NCBI GenBank assembly: GCA_022822125.1
Contig: JAJECF010000061.1
Coordinates: 1 to 44,558, forward strand
Direction: 5' to 3'
DNA length: 44,558 bases
DNA from: Alphaproteobacteria bacterium
Lineage (GTDB): Bacteria; Pseudomonadota; Alphaproteobacteria; Bin95
Shown piece after piece: positions 29,889 to 42,426 of this stretch. Position numbers and translations under genes: made by a program. How positions within the stretch are numbered: position 1 is the stretch's first letter; each line of letters begins with the position of its first letter. The notes under the pieces are model-generated. The model ran no database searches and was not told the origin of the DNA. It saw only the letters and a list, made by a program, of their open reading frames with translations.

Positions 29889-31229
29889 ATGAACCTGTCC
29901 AGAATGCTGGCGGCGCGGGCCGCCGAGGGACGGCCGGTGCGTGTGGGCGTCATCGGCTGCGGCAAATTCGGGGCGATGTTCCTCTCCCAGGCCGGGCGGA
30001 CGACGGGTATGCATGTCGTGGGCGTGGCCGACCTGGACCTGGAACGGGCGCGCTCGCAACTGGCGCGCATCAACTGGCCGGCGGAGCGCTACGGCGCCGC
30101 GTCCTTCGCGGACGCTTTCAGGGACGGCACGACCTTCCTTCTCGAGGATGCGCAGGAGCTCATCCGGGCCGATGGCATCGAGGTGGTCGTGGAAGCGACG
30201 GGCAATCCGCCTGCGGGCATTCGCCATGCGCTCGCCTGCTTCGCGGCCGGGCGGCATGTCGTCATGGTGAATGTCGAGGCCGACGCGCTTGCCGGCCCAT
30301 TGCTTGCGCGCAAGGCGGAGCAGGCGGGCGTGGCTTGCGCCATGGCCTATGGCGACCAGCCGGCGCTGATCTACGAGATGGTGGACTGGGCCCGCACCTG
30401 CGGGCTGGAAGTGGTGGCGGCCGGCAAGGGCACCAAGCACATGGCGCATTACCACCAGTCCACGCCGGAGACCGTGTGGGAGTATTACGGCCTCGACGCC
30501 GAACGCGCGGCGCTCGGCGGCATGAACGCGCAGATGTTCAACTCCTTCATCGACGGCACCAAGTCCGGCATCGAAATGGCGGCCGTCGCCAACGCCACCG
30601 GGCTCAACGTACCTCGCAAGGGCCTCTCCTTCCGCCCGGCCTCGGTTTACGAGCTCGCCGGCCTGCTGAAACCGGAGGCCGACGGCGGCACGCTGGAAGG
30701 GCGCGGCGGTTTTGTGGAGGTGATCTCCTGCTTCGGCGCGAACGGACAGGAGGTGCCGAACCATCTGCGCCAGGGGGTCTATATCACCTTCGCCGGCGCG
30801 GACGAGTATGTGCAGCGCTGTTTCGCGGAATACCACGTCTCCACGGACGAGAGCGGCGAATATGCGGCGCTCTGGCGCCCTTCGCACCTGATCGGGCTGG
30901 AACTCGGCGTGTCGGTGGCGACGGCCGCGCTGCGCGGCGAATCGACGGGCCATGCGGAAGGCTGGGCCGGCGATGTCGTGGCCACAGCGAAGCGCGATCT
31001 CAGGGCCGGCGAGGTGCTGGATGGCGAAGGCGGTTATTGCGTCTGGGGCAAGCTGATGCCGGCGGCGGACTCGCTGGCGCTCGGCGGGCTGCCCATCGGC
31101 CTGGCCCACGGGGTGCGGCTGCGCAACGCCATATCCTTCGGCCGGCCGCTGACCTGGGACGATGTCGAGATCGACCCCGCGGACCCGACGGTCGCCTTCC
31201 GACGCGAAATGGAGCGCGCCTTCGCTTGA
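29889..31229 (+). CDS. NAD(P)-binding dehydrogenase with C-terminal SAF domain
   Basis: A 446-residue protein of the homoserine-dehydrogenase-like/SAF family. The N-terminal half is a Rossmann domain: RVGVIGCGKFGAMFLSQAG (about 18-36), VVGVADLDLERAR, and VVVEATGNPPAGIRHALACFAAGRHVVMVNVEAD. The middle AGKGTKHMAHYHQSTPETVWEYYGLD is typical of the group. The C-terminal AKRDLRAGEVLDGEGGYCVWGKLMPA is a SAF (antifreeze-like) domain segment. Such proteins recur in sugar-acid and branched-acid catabolic clusters, but the substrate is not established. GGGGAGGAAGCA precedes the ATG. The next gene, zapE, starts 11 bases after the stop. Confidence 0.75.
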   Translation: MNLSRMLAARAAEGRPVRVGVIGCGKFGAMFLSQAGRTTGMHVVGVADLDLERARSQLARINWPAERYGAASFADAFRDGTTFLLEDAQELIRADGIEVVVEATGNPPAGIRHALACFAAGRHVVMVNVEADALAGPLLARKAEQAGVACAMAYGDQPALIYEMVDWARTCGLEVVAAGKGTKHMAHYHQSTPETVWEYYGLDAERAALGGMNAQMFNSFIDGTKSGIEMAAVANATGLNVPRKGLSFRPASVYELAGLLKPEADGGTLEGRGGFVEVISCFGANGQEVPNHLRQGVYITFAGADEYVQRCFAEYHVSTDESGEYAALWRPSHLIGLELGVSVATAALRGESTGHAEGWAGDVVATAKRDLRAGEVLDGEGGYCVWGKLMPAADSLALGGLPIGLAHGVRLRNAISFGRPLTWDDVEIDPADPTVAFRREMERAFA

Positions 31230-31240
31230 CGGGCAGGCCC

Positions 31241-32365
31241 GTGTCGGAACATGCCCGAGGCCCGCTGCCGGCCTGGCGCGCGCAGGTGGCGGCGAAGACG
31301 CTGAACGGCGACCCGGACCAGGAGGTCTGCGCGCGGGCGCTTCAGGACCTGCATGACGCTCTGGGGGCGGCGGCCGGGAGGACGGGCGGCGGCCTGCTGG
31401 GCCGGCTCGGCTTCCTGCGCCGACCAGAGCCGGCGGCCGAGGCGCCTGGAGGCGTTTATATCCACGGGGCGGTCGGGCGCGGCAAGTCCATGCTGATGGA
31501 CCTCTTTTTCGAAACCGCCCCGACAGCCCGCAAGCGCCGGGTGCATTTCCACGCTTTCATGACGGAGGTCCATGACCGCGCCCACCGCATGAGAAAGCGC
31601 GCCGGCGACCCGATTCCGGCTCTCGCCGCCGCCATTGCCGAAGACGCAAACCTGCTCTGTTTCGACGAGTTCCAGGTGGACAATATCGCCGACGCCATGA
31701 TCCTCGGCCGGCTGTTCGAGGCGCTGCTGGCGCGCAGCGTCACCGTGGTCGCAACCTCCAATACGCCGCCGGCGGACCTTTACCGCCACGGCCTGCAGCG
31801 CGAGCGTTTCCTGCCCTTTATCGACATGCTGCAGCAGCGCCTGCGCGTGATCGAACTGGCCGGCGACGGCGACCATCGGCTGGCGCGGCTGAAAGGACGG
31901 CGGGTCTATCATGCGCCGCTGAACGCGGCCGCGGCCGCCGAACTCGACCGGGCCTTCCGCGACCTCACGGACCTTGAGCAGGGGGCGCCCGACATCGTCC
32001 CGGTCCGCGGGCGCGAAATCGCCGTGCCGGAAGCCGCGCGCGGCGTGGCGCGCTTTCATTTCGACGACCTTTGCCGCAAGCCGCTCGGCGCCGGCGATTA
32101 TCTGGCGCTGGCGGCGCGGTTCCACACCTTCATCCTCGCCGGCGTGCCGGCGATGCGCCCCGAAGACCGCAACGAGGCGCGGCGCTTCATCAACCTGATC
32201 GACGCCCTTTACGAAGCGCGCTGCAACCTCGTGCTGTCCGCTGCCGTCGATCCCGGCAGGCTCTATTCCCGGGGCCTCGGAGCCGACATATTCCGCCGCA
32301 CAACTTCGCGCTTGATCGAGATGCAGGCGGAGGACTATATCGCGCGCCGCCATCTGGCTGCCTGA
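31241..32365 (+). CDS. zapE: Cell division protein ZapE (AFG1-like ATPase)
   Basis: A 374-residue P-loop ATPase that associates with the FtsZ ring and influences its stability, homologous to mitochondrial AFG1. Walker A is GAVGRGKS at 76-83, followed by MLMDLFFETAP and KRRVHFHAFMTEVHDRAH; Walker B is LLCFDEFQV (Asp142, Glu143); ATSNTPPADLYRHGLQRERFLPFI is the sensor region. I chose GTG 31241 because the family similarity begins about 20 residues later and the gap to the previous gene is 11 bases. In many alphaproteobacteria zapE precedes mdh-sucCDAB, as here apart from one inserted MFS gene. Confidence 0.9.
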   Translation: MSEHARGPLPAWRAQVAAKTLNGDPDQEVCARALQDLHDALGAAAGRTGGGLLGRLGFLRRPEPAAEAPGGVYIHGAVGRGKSMLMDLFFETAPTARKRRVHFHAFMTEVHDRAHRMRKRAGDPIPALAAAIAEDANLLCFDEFQVDNIADAMILGRLFEALLARSVTVVATSNTPPADLYRHGLQRERFLPFIDMLQQRLRVIELAGDGDHRLARLKGRRVYHAPLNAAAAAELDRAFRDLTDLEQGAPDIVPVRGREIAVPEAARGVARFHFDDLCRKPLGAGDYLALAARFHTFILAGVPAMRPEDRNEARRFINLIDALYEARCNLVLSAAVDPGRLYSRGLGADIFRRTTSRLIEMQAEDYIARRHLAA

Positions 32366-32407
32366 ACCGCGCGCGCTGTCGCCACCCTCCCCCCGCGAGG
32401 TATCCCC

Positions 32408-33676
32408 ATGCCCGTCTATCTGGGGCCTATCCTGCCGATTCTGGCGGCGGCGGCGTTGATCCAATTGGGCAACGGATTGCTCACCGCGCTGATCGGCGTG
32501 AGGCTGGAGAGCGCAGGGTTCGCGGCCTCCGTGGCGGGGTTGGTCACCGCGACCTATTTCGCAGGCCAGCTCAGCGGATCGAGCCTGTCCGGCCGGGTGA
32601 TAAACCGCGTCGGCCATATCCGCGCCTTCGCCAGCTTCGCGACGGTGCTGTCGGCGGCGGCGCTGATCTATGCGCTTGTGGGCGGGCCGTTGGTCTGGGC
32701 GGCGGTCCGGTTCGCGAACGGCTTTGCCATGGCCGGCGTGCTGCTGGCGATGGAGAGCTGGCTGAACCATGTGTCCGGCAATGCCCGGCGGGGCTCCGCG
32801 CTCTCCGCCTACATGATGGCCTGTTATGCGGCGCTCGGCGCCGGACCGCTGCTGCTGACGGTCGCGGACCCGGGGGGATTTGCGCTCTTCAGCATCGCCT
32901 CGATATTGCTCGGCCTGTCGCTCCTGCCGATGTCGCTCTCCAACCGCGCGCAGCCCGGCGTCGCCGAGCCCTCGCGGCTGCGCTTCCGGGACCTGTTCCG
33001 CATCTCGCCGCTGGGCATCGCCGCCGCAGTGCTTGCCGGCGCCATGATCGGTCCCTTGCACGGGCTGGCGGCGGTCTATGCCGTCGCCGCCGGGCACGGG
33101 GTATCGGGCGCAGCCGCGCTCGCCTTCGCGTTGATCGGCGGCGGTTTTGCGCTGTCCTTTCCGCTGGGCCGGCTTTCGGACCGTATCGAGCGCCGGCTGG
33201 TCATGGCCGGAGTCTGCTTCGCCGCGCTCGCCGCGGCATTGATATTCCGGCTGTTCGGGGACGAGTCGCTCGAAGTGCTGATGGCGTTCGGCGCGGCGTT
33301 CGGCGGGTTGATCTTTGCGGTCTATCCGCTCGCGGCCGCGCATACCAACGACCGCCTGCCGCCGGAAGACAGCGTGCCGGCGGCGGCCGGGCTGTTGATC
33401 GCCTTCGGCAGCGGCGCCGTGGTCGGGCCGCCGGTCGCCGCGCTCGCCATGGACCTCGCCGGGCCGGGGGCGCTGTTCGACAGCGTGGCCTGCATCGCGG
33501 CGGGGCTGGGCGTATTCGCCCTCTATCGCCGGACGCAGCGGGCGGATGCGGAGGAAGAGGAAAAAGGCGCCTTCGTCGTGCTGCCGCGCACCTCGCCTGC
33601 CGCCTATGAAATGGACCCCTGGTCCGGCGATGCGACCGCTGGCGAACCGCTTGTCGGGGGCGATGAAAGCAATTAG
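32408..33676 (+). CDS. MFS transporter, YcaD-like
   Basis: A 422-residue membrane protein with about twelve hydrophobic helices. The start LGPILPILAAAALIQLGNGLLTALIGVRLESAGF, the SGRVINRVGHIRAFA loop and FANGFAMAGVLLAMESWLNH are typical of the YcaD/MFS_1 group. The cytoplasmic C-terminal tail is acidic and hydrophilic (from about residue 380). It lies between zapE and mdh, 42 bases after zapE, where many relatives have no gene. No substrate is known for the group. Confidence 0.8.
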   Translation: MPVYLGPILPILAAAALIQLGNGLLTALIGVRLESAGFAASVAGLVTATYFAGQLSGSSLSGRVINRVGHIRAFASFATVLSAAALIYALVGGPLVWAAVRFANGFAMAGVLLAMESWLNHVSGNARRGSALSAYMMACYAALGAGPLLLTVADPGGFALFSIASILLGLSLLPMSLSNRAQPGVAEPSRLRFRDLFRISPLGIAAAVLAGAMIGPLHGLAAVYAVAAGHGVSGAAALAFALIGGGFALSFPLGRLSDRIERRLVMAGVCFAALAAALIFRLFGDESLEVLMAFGAAFGGLIFAVYPLAAAHTNDRLPPEDSVPAAAGLLIAFGSGAVVGPPVAALAMDLAGPGALFDSVACIAAGLGVFALYRRTQRADAEEEEKGAFVVLPRTSPAAYEMDPWSGDATAGEPLVGGDESN

Positions 33677-33713
33677 GTTGCGATCGGCAGCGGCGTCGCG
33701 GCGATTGGGGTGA

Positions 33714-34685
<972 letters not shown>

Positions 34686-34791
34686 CGCAGACGATGGGGC
34701 CGGTTCCCCCGATGCGGGCGGCGGCCCCGGCGGCAGGAATGGAAGGCGGAGCGGGTCGCATGGCAATAGCGCGCTGGCGGCGCAGCGTCGG

Positions 34792-35958
34792 ATGAATATT
34801 CACGAATACCAGGCGAAGGGCGTGCTCGCGCGCTTCGACGTGCCCGTGCCGCGCGGCCATGTCGCTTATACTGTGGACGAGGCCGTCGAGGGCGCTGAGA
34901 AGCTCGGCGGCCCGGTCTGGGTCGTCAAGGCGCAGATTCACGCCGGCGGGCGCGGCAAGGCCGGCGGCGTCAAGGTGGTGCGATCGGTCGCGGAGGTGCG
35001 CGAGGCGGCGGCAGGGCTTCTGGGCAGCACGCTGGTCACCCACCAGACCGGCCCGCAAGGCCAGACGGTCAAGCGCATCTATGTCGAGGAAGGCTGCGAT
35101 ATCGCCCGCGAGCTCTATCTCTCCATGCTCGTGGACCGGGCCGCCGGGCGCATTACCGTCATCGCGTCCACCGAGGGCGGGATGAATATCGAAGAGGTCG
35201 CCGAAGCGACGCCGGAGAAGATCACGACCTTTTCGGTTGACCCGGCGACCGGGGTGCAGCCGCATCACGGCCGCCGCCTTGCCGCCGCCTTCGATCTCGG
35301 GGCGGCGGAGGCCCGCGGAGCCGCGGCCTTGCTGGCCAATCTTTACAGGGCGTTCACGGAACTCGACGCCGGCCTGACCGAGATCAACCCGCTTGTCGTG
35401 ACCGGAAGCGGCGCGCTTCTCGCCCTCGACGCCAAGATGAACTTCGACGACAACGCGCTCTTCCGCCAGCCCGGCGTGGAGGAACTGCGCGACGAGGACG
35501 AGGAAACGCCGGTGGAGCGGCAGGCGGAGGCCCTCGGTTTCAGCTATGTCAAGCTCGACGGCAATATCGGCTGCATGGTGAACGGCGCCGGCCTCGCCAT
35601 GGCGACGATGGACATCATCAAGCTGCACGGCGCGGAGCCCGCCAACTTTCTCGATGTCGGAGGCGGCGCCGACAAGGAGCGCGTCGTCAGCGCCTTCAAG
35701 ATCATCCTGTCCGATCCCAATGTCGAAGCCATCCTGGTCAATATCTTCGGCGGCATCATGCAGTGCGACGTGATCGCCGCCGGGGTCGTCGAGGCCGCAC
35801 GGGAAGTGAGTCTCGACGTGCCGCTGGTGGTGCGCCTCGAAGGCACCAATGTCGATCAGGGCAAGCGCATCCTCGCCCGGTCCGGGCTGCCGATCACCGC
35901 TGCCGACGACCTGGGCGGGGCGGCGGCCAGGGTCGTCGCGGCGGTCGGGGAGGGCTGA
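34792..35958 (+). CDS. sucC: Succinyl-CoA synthetase beta subunit (ADP/GDP-forming)
   Basis: A 388-residue ATP-grasp subunit that binds nucleotide and, with SucD, interconverts succinyl-CoA and succinate with substrate-level phosphorylation. [22 protein letters not shown] is the canonical start, [18 protein letters not shown] the nucleotide-grasp loop, and [31 protein letters not shown] and [13 protein letters not shown] are further signatures. ATG 34792 gives the standard N-terminus. The 106-base gap after mdh contains no gene. Confidence 0.96.
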   Translation: MNIHEYQAKGVLARFDVPVPRGHVAYTVDEAVEGAEKLGGPVWVVKAQIHAGGRGKAGGVKVVRSVAEVREAAAGLLGSTLVTHQTGPQGQTVKRIYVEEGCDIARELYLSMLVDRAAGRITVIASTEGGMNIEEVAEATPEKITTFSVDPATGVQPHHGRRLAAAFDLGAAEARGAAALLANLYRAFTELDAGLTEINPLVVTGSGALLALDAKMNFDDNALFRQPGVEELRDEDEETPVERQAEALGFSYVKLDGNIGCMVNGAGLAMATMDIIKLHGAEPANFLDVGGGADKERVVSAFKIILSDPNVEAILVNIFGGIMQCDVIAAGVVEAAREVSLDVPLVVRLEGTNVDQGKRILARSGLPITAADDLGGAAARVVAAVGEG

Positions 35959-35962
35959 GGCC

Positions 35963-36838
35963 ATGGCGGTGCTGATCGACGAGAATACCCGCGTGATCTG
36001 CCAGGGCTTCACGGGCAGGCAGGGCACCTTCCATTCCCAGCAGGCCATCGACTACGGCACACGGATGGTCGGCGGGGTCGCGCCCGGCAAGGGCGGTCGC
36101 CGCCATCTCGGGCTGCCGGTGTTCGACACGGTCTCCGAGGCGAAGGCCGAGACCGGGGCCGATGCGACAGTCATCTATGTGCCGCCGCCCTTCGCCGCCG
36201 ATGCGATGCTGGAGGCGGCGGCGGTCGGGATCGCGCTCATCGTCTGCATCACCGAAGGCGTGCCGGTTCTGGACATGGTGCGCGTCAAGCGGGCCCTTGC
36301 CGGTTCCGGCTCAAGATTGATCGGGCCGAACTGCCCCGGCGCAATCACGCCCGACGCATGCAAGATCGGCATCATGCCCGGCCATATCCACCGGCGCGGG
36401 CGCATCGGCATCGTCTCGCGCTCCGGCACGCTGACCTACGAGGCCGTCGCCCAGACCACCGCCGCCGGCCTCGGCCAGTCCACCTGCATCGGCATCGGCG
36501 GCGACCCGGTGAACGGCACCGATTTCATCGATTGCCTGAGGCTCTTCCACGACGACCCGGAAACCGAGGGAATCGTTATCATCGGCGAGATCGGCGGCAG
36601 CGCGGAGGAAGACGCGGCGGCGTTCTATGCCGGTTTGCCGAACCGCAAGCCGGCCGTGGGTTTCATCGCCGGCGCATCGGCGCCGCCGGGCAAGCGCATG
36701 GGCCATGCCGGAGCCATCGTTTCGGGCGGCAAGGGCACTGCGGAAAACAAGATCCAGGCCTTTACCGAGGCCGGTATTCTGGTCAGCCGTTCGCCGGCCG
36801 CGCTGGGCGAGACCATGCTCGAAGCCCTCGGACGCTGA
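35963..36838 (+). CDS. sucD: Succinyl-CoA synthetase alpha subunit
   Basis: A 291-residue subunit that binds CoA and carries the phosphohistidine. [23 protein letters not shown] is the CoA-binding Rossmann part, [22 protein letters not shown] the conserved loop, and [14 protein letters not shown] contains the phosphorylated His248. It starts four bases after sucC. Confidence 0.96.
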   Translation: MAVLIDENTRVICQGFTGRQGTFHSQQAIDYGTRMVGGVAPGKGGRRHLGLPVFDTVSEAKAETGADATVIYVPPPFAADAMLEAAAVGIALIVCITEGVPVLDMVRVKRALAGSGSRLIGPNCPGAITPDACKIGIMPGHIHRRGRIGIVSRSGTLTYEAVAQTTAAGLGQSTCIGIGGDPVNGTDFIDCLRLFHDDPETEGIVIIGEIGGSAEEDAAAFYAGLPNRKPAVGFIAGASAPPGKRMGHAGAIVSGGKGTAENKIQAFTEAGILVSRSPAALGETMLEALGR

Positions 36839-36874
36839 CGCGCCGGCAGAGGGGCGAAGGGAGGTAACCAGGCA

Positions 36875-39727
36875 ATGGCGGTATCTTCTGCGGCGGACGA
36901 TTTCCTGCATGGCGGCAACGCCGTCTTCATTGCGGAACTTTACGAGCAATATCTGCGCGATCCGGGCTCGGTGGACGAAAGCTGGACGGTTTTTTTTGCT
37001 GAGCTGAAATCGAACGGGCGCGCGCATGAGGCGCCCGCGCCCGCCGCCTGGGGCCGGATGCGCCCGCAGGTGATCGGCAATGGCCACGATGCGGCGCCCG
37101 CGCGCAACGGGGCCATTGAGGCGCCCGTCGAGGGCGGGCGGCAGGCGACGCTCGACTCGATCCGCGCGCTGATGCTGATCCGCGCCTACCGGGTGCGCGG
37201 CCATCTCTATGCCAGGCTCGACCCGCTCGGCCTCCACGAACCGGAACACCACCCCGAGCTCGATCCTACGACCTACGGGTTCGGCGAGGAGGACTGGGAC
37301 CGCCCGATCTTCATCGACGGCGTGCTGGGCCGCGAGCGGGCCTCAATGCGCGAAATCGTGGCGGCCGTGCACGGCATCTACTGTTCGAGCATCGGCGTCG
37401 AGTTCATGCATATCCAGGACCCCGACCAGAAGGCCTGGATCCAGAAGCGCATCGAGCGGCCGCTCAACCGCACCGAGTTCACCGAGCGCGGCCGCCGCGC
37501 CATCCTGGAGCGGCTGACGGAGGCCGAGGTTTTCGAGCATTTCCTCGACCGCAAATATATCGGCACCAAGCGCTTCGGGCTGGAAGGCGGAGAGGCGCTG
37601 ATCCCGGCGCTGGAGCAGATCATCAAGCGCGGCGGCGAGATGGGGCTGGAAGAGGCGGTGATCGGCATGGCCCATCGCGGGCGGCTGAACGTGCTCGCCA
37701 ATTTCATGGGCAAGCCGTTCCAGGCGATTTTCTCCGAATTCCAGGGCCAGCCCGCCAACCCCGAGGACGTGCAGGGCTCGGGCGATGTGAAATATCATCT
37801 CGGCACGTCGTCGGACCGCGAGTTCGACGGCAATGTCGTCCATCTCTCGCTATGCCCGAATCCCAGCCATCTCGAGGTCGTCAACCCGGTGGTCATCGGA
37901 CGCGCGCGGGCCAAGCAGGAGCAGCGCGGCGACGATGAGCGCGACAAGGTCATGCCGATCCTGCTGCATGGCGATGCGGCGTTTATCGGGCAGGGCCTCG
38001 TTGCGGAGACCTTCGAGCTTTCCGAGCTCAAGGGCTACCGCGTCGGCGGCACCATCCATGTGGTCATCAACAATCAGATCGGCTTCACCACCTCGCCGAC
38101 GGATTCGCGCTCCAGCCCCTATTGCTCGGGCATGGCGCAGATCGTCCAGGCGCCCGTCTTCCATGTGAACGGCGACGATCCCGAGGCGGTGGTGCATGTG
38201 GCGCGGATCGCCACCGAGTTCCGCTTCCGCTTCAAGCGCGACGTCGTCATCGACATGTATTGCTATCGCCGCCAGGGGCACAATGAAGCGGACGAACCGG
38301 CCTTTACCCAGCCACTGATGTATGAGGCTATCGACCGGCATGCGACCACCAGGGCCATCTATGCCGGGCGGCTGGTCGCGGAGGACCTCCTGACCGAGGA
38401 GGAGGCGGACGGCATCGTCGAGGACTTCCGCGCCAAGCTGGACCGCGATTTCGAGGCCGCGAACAGCTACAAGCCCAACAAGGCGGACTGGCTGGAAGGG
38501 GCCTGGACCGGTATCGAGGTGGCGAGCGAAGGGGACCGGCGCGGCTCGACCGCGGTGCCCCTCGATCAGCTGAAGGCGGTCGGCGAACGGCTGACGGACG
38601 TACCGGAAGGCTTCAACCTCAATCCCAAGATCGCGCGCCAGTTCCGACAAAGGGCGAAGGTCTTCGAGACCGGCGAGGGGCTCGACTGGGCGACGGCGGA
38701 AGCGCTCGCCTTCGGCACGCTCGCCGCCGAAGGGATTCCCGTGCGCCTCTCCGGACAGGATTGCGGACGCGGCACCTTCTCGCAGCGCCATGCTGTGCTG
38801 CGCGACCAGGTGGACGAAAGGAAATTCACCCCGCTCCAGCATATCGGAGAGGCCCAGGGCCGGGTCGAAATTATCGACAGCCCGCTCGCGGAAGCGTCCG
38901 TGCTGGGCTTCGAATACGGCTATTCGCAGACCGAGCCGCATGCGCTGGTGATGTGGGAGGCGCAGTTCGGCGATTTCGCCAATGGCGCGCAAGTGGTGAT
39001 GGACCAGTTCATCTCCTCCGGGGAGTCGAAATGGCTGCGCATGTCGGGCCTGGTCATGCTGCTGCCGCACGGTTACGAGGGCCAGGGGCCGGAACATTCC
39101 TCCGCCAGGCTGGAGCGCTATCTCCAGCTTTGCGGCGAGGACAACATGCAGGTCGTCTATCCAACGACGCCGGCCAATTATTTCCATGCGCTGCGCCGTC
39201 AGGTGAGGCGGGAGTTCCGCAAGCCGCTGATCGTGATGACGCCGAAATCGCTGCTGCGGCACAGGCTCTGCGTCTCCGGGCTCGACGAGCTTGCCGAGGG
39301 CAGCTCCTTCCACCGGGTCAATCCGGAGGTCGACGAGATTGCGGAAGGCGCGGCGGTTCGCCGGGTCGTGCTCTGTTCGGGCAAGGTCTATTACGACCTG
39401 CTGCAGCACCGCCGGGAGGAAGGACTCCGCGATGTGGCGCTGCTGCGCGTCGAGCAGCTTTACCCGTTCCCCGAGGGCACGCTCGCCGAGGAGCTGGCCC
39501 GCTATCCCGAGGCCGAGATCGTCTGGTGCCAGGAGGAGCCGCGGAACATGGGGGCCTGGACCTTCGTGGATCGGCGTATCGAGGCGGTGCTGGAGGAAAT
39601 CGGCGGCAAGGCGCGCCGGCCCCGCTATGTCGGCCGGCGGGAGGCGGCGTCTCCGGCGACCGGCCTGCTGACAAGGCATAATTTCGAGCAAAAGGCGCTG
39701 GTCGCCGAGGCGCTTGCCGCGGGCTGA
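36875..39727 (+). CDS. sucA: 2-oxoglutarate dehydrogenase E1 component
   Basis: A 950-residue thiamine-diphosphate enzyme that decarboxylates 2-oxoglutarate and succinylates the lipoyl arm of E2. The N-terminal [30 protein letters not shown] helix is the E2-docking segment. [43 protein letters not shown] and [21 protein letters not shown] build the TPP site; [19 protein letters not shown] and [14 protein letters not shown] are in the transketolase-like half. GGGAGGTAA is the ribosome-binding site. The length is normal for alphaproteobacteria. Confidence 0.96.
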   Translation: MAVSSAADDFLHGGNAVFIAELYEQYLRDPGSVDESWTVFFAELKSNGRAHEAPAPAAWGRMRPQVIGNGHDAAPARNGAIEAPVEGGRQATLDSIRALMLIRAYRVRGHLYARLDPLGLHEPEHHPELDPTTYGFGEEDWDRPIFIDGVLGRERASMREIVAAVHGIYCSSIGVEFMHIQDPDQKAWIQKRIERPLNRTEFTERGRRAILERLTEAEVFEHFLDRKYIGTKRFGLEGGEALIPALEQIIKRGGEMGLEEAVIGMAHRGRLNVLANFMGKPFQAIFSEFQGQPANPEDVQGSGDVKYHLGTSSDREFDGNVVHLSLCPNPSHLEVVNPVVIGRARAKQEQRGDDERDKVMPILLHGDAAFIGQGLVAETFELSELKGYRVGGTIHVVINNQIGFTTSPTDSRSSPYCSGMAQIVQAPVFHVNGDDPEAVVHVARIATEFRFRFKRDVVIDMYCYRRQGHNEADEPAFTQPLMYEAIDRHATTRAIYAGRLVAEDLLTEEEADGIVEDFRAKLDRDFEAANSYKPNKADWLEGAWTGIEVASEGDRRGSTAVPLDQLKAVGERLTDVPEGFNLNPKIARQFRQRAKVFETGEGLDWATAEALAFGTLAAEGIPVRLSGQDCGRGTFSQRHAVLRDQVDERKFTPLQHIGEAQGRVEIIDSPLAEASVLGFEYGYSQTEPHALVMWEAQFGDFANGAQVVMDQFISSGESKWLRMSGLVMLLPHGYEGQGPEHSSARLERYLQLCGEDNMQVVYPTTPANYFHALRRQVRREFRKPLIVMTPKSLLRHRLCVSGLDELAEGSSFHRVNPEVDEIAEGAAVRRVVLCSGKVYYDLLQHRREEGLRDVALLRVEQLYPFPEGTLAEELARYPEAEIVWCQEEPRNMGAWTFVDRRIEAVLEEIGGKARRPRYVGRREAASPATGLLTRHNFEQKALVAEALAAG

Positions 39728-39746
39728 CCGGGGGAGAGGCAAGGCG

Positions 39747-40955
39747 ATGGCGATCGAGATCCAGGTGCCGCAGCTCGGCGAGAGCATCAGCGAGGCGACA
39801 GTCGCCCGCTGGATGAAGGCGCCGGGCGACGCGGTGGAAGCCGATGAGCCGCTGGTCGAGCTCGAAACCGACAAGGTCACGGTCGAGGTGCCGGCGCCCC
39901 GAAGCGGCGTGCTCGAGGAAATTCTCGCGGGCGAGGGCGATGAAGTGGAGGTAGGCGCCGTTCTGGGCCGCATGGCGGCCGACGCCGCGCCTGCCCGGGC
40001 GTCCGCCGCGCCGAAAGCGAAGGAGGCGCCGGTGCCGGCAGCCTCCGACGCGCCGCCGCTCTCCCCGGCGGCGCGCAAGCTGCTGGCGGACAACGCCCTT
40101 TCGCCGGAAGCCGTCACCGGCACCGGCAAGGACGGCCGGATCACCAAGGGCGACGTGCTCGCCCATCTGGAAGCCCCCGCCGCTCCTGCGCCGGCCCCCG
40201 CCGCGCCGCCTCCCCCCGCCCCGCCGGCGGCTGCCGCCGCGCCGCGCCCGGACCATCCGCGAGAGGAGCGTGTGCGGATGTCGCGGCTGCGCCGGCGCGT
40301 CGCCGAGCGTCTCAAGGACGCCCAGAACACCGCCGCCATGCTCACCACCTTCAACGAGGCGGATATGAGCGGCGTGATGGCGCTCCGCCGGCGCTATCGC
40401 GACCCGTTCGAGAAACGCCACGGCGTGCGGCTCGGCTTCATGTCCTTTTTCGTCAAGGCCTGTATCGGCGCGCTCAAGGAAATCCCGGCGGTGAACGCCG
40501 AGATCGACGGCGGCGACATCATCTACAAGAACCACTACGACATCGGCGTGGCCGTCGGCACGGCGCAGGGCCTAGTGGTGCCCGTGCTGAAGGACGCCGA
40601 CGCGATGAGCTTCGCCGAAGTCGAGCGCAGCATCGCCGATCTGGGCGCGAGGGCGCGGGACGGCAAGCTCTCTATGGCGGACCTCACCGGCGGCACCTTC
40701 ACGATCTCCAATGGCGGCGTTTACGGCTCGCTCATGTCCGCGCCTATCCTCAACCCGCCGCAATCCGGCATTCTCGGCATGCACAAGATCGAGGACCGCC
40801 CCGTGGCGGTGGACGGCAAGGTGGAGATCCGGCCGATGATGTATCTGGCGCTCTCCTACGACCACCGGATCATCGACGGGTCCGAGTCGGTCACCTTCCT
40901 GGTGCGCGTCAAGGAAGCGATCGAGAATCCCGAGCGCCTGCTGCTCGACGTCTGA
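39747..40955 (+). CDS. sucB: 2-oxoglutarate dehydrogenase E2 component (dihydrolipoyl succinyltransferase)
   Basis: A 402-residue core protein. A lipoyl domain occupies residues 1-80, with the lipoylated Lys43 in [13 protein letters not shown] Pro/Ala-rich linker leads to the subunit-binding domain ([39 protein letters not shown]), then a second, very Ala/Pro-rich linker and the catalytic domain ending [17 protein letters not shown] with the active-site His and Asp. It starts 19 bases after sucA. Confidence 0.95.
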   Translation: MAIEIQVPQLGESISEATVARWMKAPGDAVEADEPLVELETDKVTVEVPAPRSGVLEEILAGEGDEVEVGAVLGRMAADAAPARASAAPKAKEAPVPAASDAPPLSPAARKLLADNALSPEAVTGTGKDGRITKGDVLAHLEAPAAPAPAPAAPPPPAPPAAAAAPRPDHPREERVRMSRLRRRVAERLKDAQNTAAMLTTFNEADMSGVMALRRRYRDPFEKRHGVRLGFMSFFVKACIGALKEIPAVNAEIDGGDIIYKNHYDIGVAVGTAQGLVVPVLKDADAMSFAEVERSIADLGARARDGKLSMADLTGGTFTISNGGVYGSLMSAPILNPPQSGILGMHKIEDRPVAVDGKVEIRPMMYLALSYDHRIIDGSESVTFLVRVKEAIENPERLLLDV

Positions 40956-40980
40956 CCTTGGTTAGAGAACGGGGAACTCC

Positions 40981-42390
40981 ATGACCGACAGCTTCGATGT
41001 CGTCGTCATCGGCGGCGGGCCGGGCGGCTATGTGGCCGCGATCCGGGCGGCGCAGCTCGGCATGCGCGCCGCCTGCGTCGAGAAACGCGCGACGCTCGGC
41101 GGCACCTGCCTGAATGTCGGCTGCATTCCCTCGAAGGAACTGCTGCACAGCACGCATCTTTTCGAGCAGGCGCAGAAGGGTTTTGCGAAGCGCGGCATCG
41201 TGGCCCCCGGCGGCGTCGAGGTCGATCTGGCGGCGATGATGGCCGGCAAGGACAAGGTAGTGCAGGACCTTACGAAAGGCATCGGCTTCCTGTTCCGCAA
41301 GAACAAGGTGGAGCATGTTTCCGGCGTGGGACGCATCGCCGGGCCCGGCCGCGTCGAGGTCACGCCCGAAGACGGGGAACCCCGCGTGCTGGAGGCCCGC
41401 AACATAATCGTCGCCACGGGGTCCGAGCCGGCGGGCCTGCCGGGCATCGGGATCGACGAGAAGCGCATCCTCTCCTCTACCGGCGCGCTTGCGCTGGAGG
41501 CGGTGCCGGAGCGCCTCGCCGTCATCGGCGGCGGCTATATCGGGCTGGAAATGGCCGTCGTCTGGAGCCGGCTCGGCGCGAAGGTGACGGTGGTCGAGTT
41601 TCTGGACCGCATTCTTCCGAACATGGACAGCGATGTTTCCAAGGGGATGCGCCGCGTCCTCTCGAAAAAGGGCTTTACCTTCATGCTCGGCCACAAGGTG
41701 ACGGGCGTGGAGACGGGCGAGGCGGGTGTGGCGCTTTCGGTCGAGAGCCTTGCCTCGGGGAAAGCGGGAACGGTCGAGGCGGATGCGGTGCTGGTCGCGG
41801 TCGGGCGCCGGCCCTACACGGGCGGCCTCGGCCTCGAAAGCGTCGGTATTGAGACGGACGCCCAGGGCCGGATCGAAATCGACGAGCATTTCCGCACGAG
41901 CGCAGAGGGCATATACGCCATTGGCGATGTCGTGCGCGGGCCGATGCTGGCGCACAAGGCCGAGGACGAAGGGGCGGTGTGCGCCGAGATCATCGCCGGC
42001 CAGTCCGGCCATATCGACTACGACGCGATTCCGGGCGTGGTCTATACATGGCCGGAGGCGGCGGCCGTGGGCCGGACAGAAGAGGCGCTGAAGGAGGCGG
42101 GGATCGACTACGCCGTCGGGCGCTTCCCGTTCCAGGCCAACAGCCGCGCCCGGTGCAGCGGCGAGACCGAAGGCTTCGTGAAAATCCTGGCCGACAAGCG
42201 CACCGACCGGGTGCTCGGCGTGCATATCCTGGGCGCGGATGCCGGCACGATGATCGCCGAGGCGGCGCTGGCGATGGAGTTCGGCGCTTCGGCCGAGGAC
42301 ATTGCGCGCACCTGCCATGCCCATCCGACGCTCAACGAGGCGGTGAAGGAAGCGGCGCTCGCCGTGGACGGCCGCCCGATCCATGCCTGA
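40981..42390 (+). CDS. lpd: Dihydrolipoyl dehydrogenase (E3)
   Basis: A 469-residue flavoprotein that reoxidises the dihydrolipoyl groups of E2 with NAD+. FDVVVIGGGPGGYVAAIRAAQLG binds FAD; GGTCLNVGCIPSK holds the redox disulfide; LAVIGGGYIGLEMAVVWSRLGAKVTVVE binds NAD+; YAIGDVVRGPMLAHKAEDEG is the second FAD contact; and CHAHPTLNEAVKEAAL contains the catalytic His of the partner subunit. It closes the TCA operon. Confidence 0.95.
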   Translation: MTDSFDVVVIGGGPGGYVAAIRAAQLGMRAACVEKRATLGGTCLNVGCIPSKELLHSTHLFEQAQKGFAKRGIVAPGGVEVDLAAMMAGKDKVVQDLTKGIGFLFRKNKVEHVSGVGRIAGPGRVEVTPEDGEPRVLEARNIIVATGSEPAGLPGIGIDEKRILSSTGALALEAVPERLAVIGGGYIGLEMAVVWSRLGAKVTVVEFLDRILPNMDSDVSKGMRRVLSKKGFTFMLGHKVTGVETGEAGVALSVESLASGKAGTVEADAVLVAVGRRPYTGGLGLESVGIETDAQGRIEIDEHFRTSAEGIYAIGDVVRGPMLAHKAEDEGAVCAEIIAGQSGHIDYDAIPGVVYTWPEAAAVGRTEEALKEAGIDYAVGRFPFQANSRARCSGETEGFVKILADKRTDRVLGVHILGADAGTMIAEAALAMEFGASAEDIARTCHAHPTLNEAVKEAALAVDGRPIHA

Positions 42391-42426
42391 ACGACACTCG
42401 AATTCGGAAGGAAGGACATCCCTGCC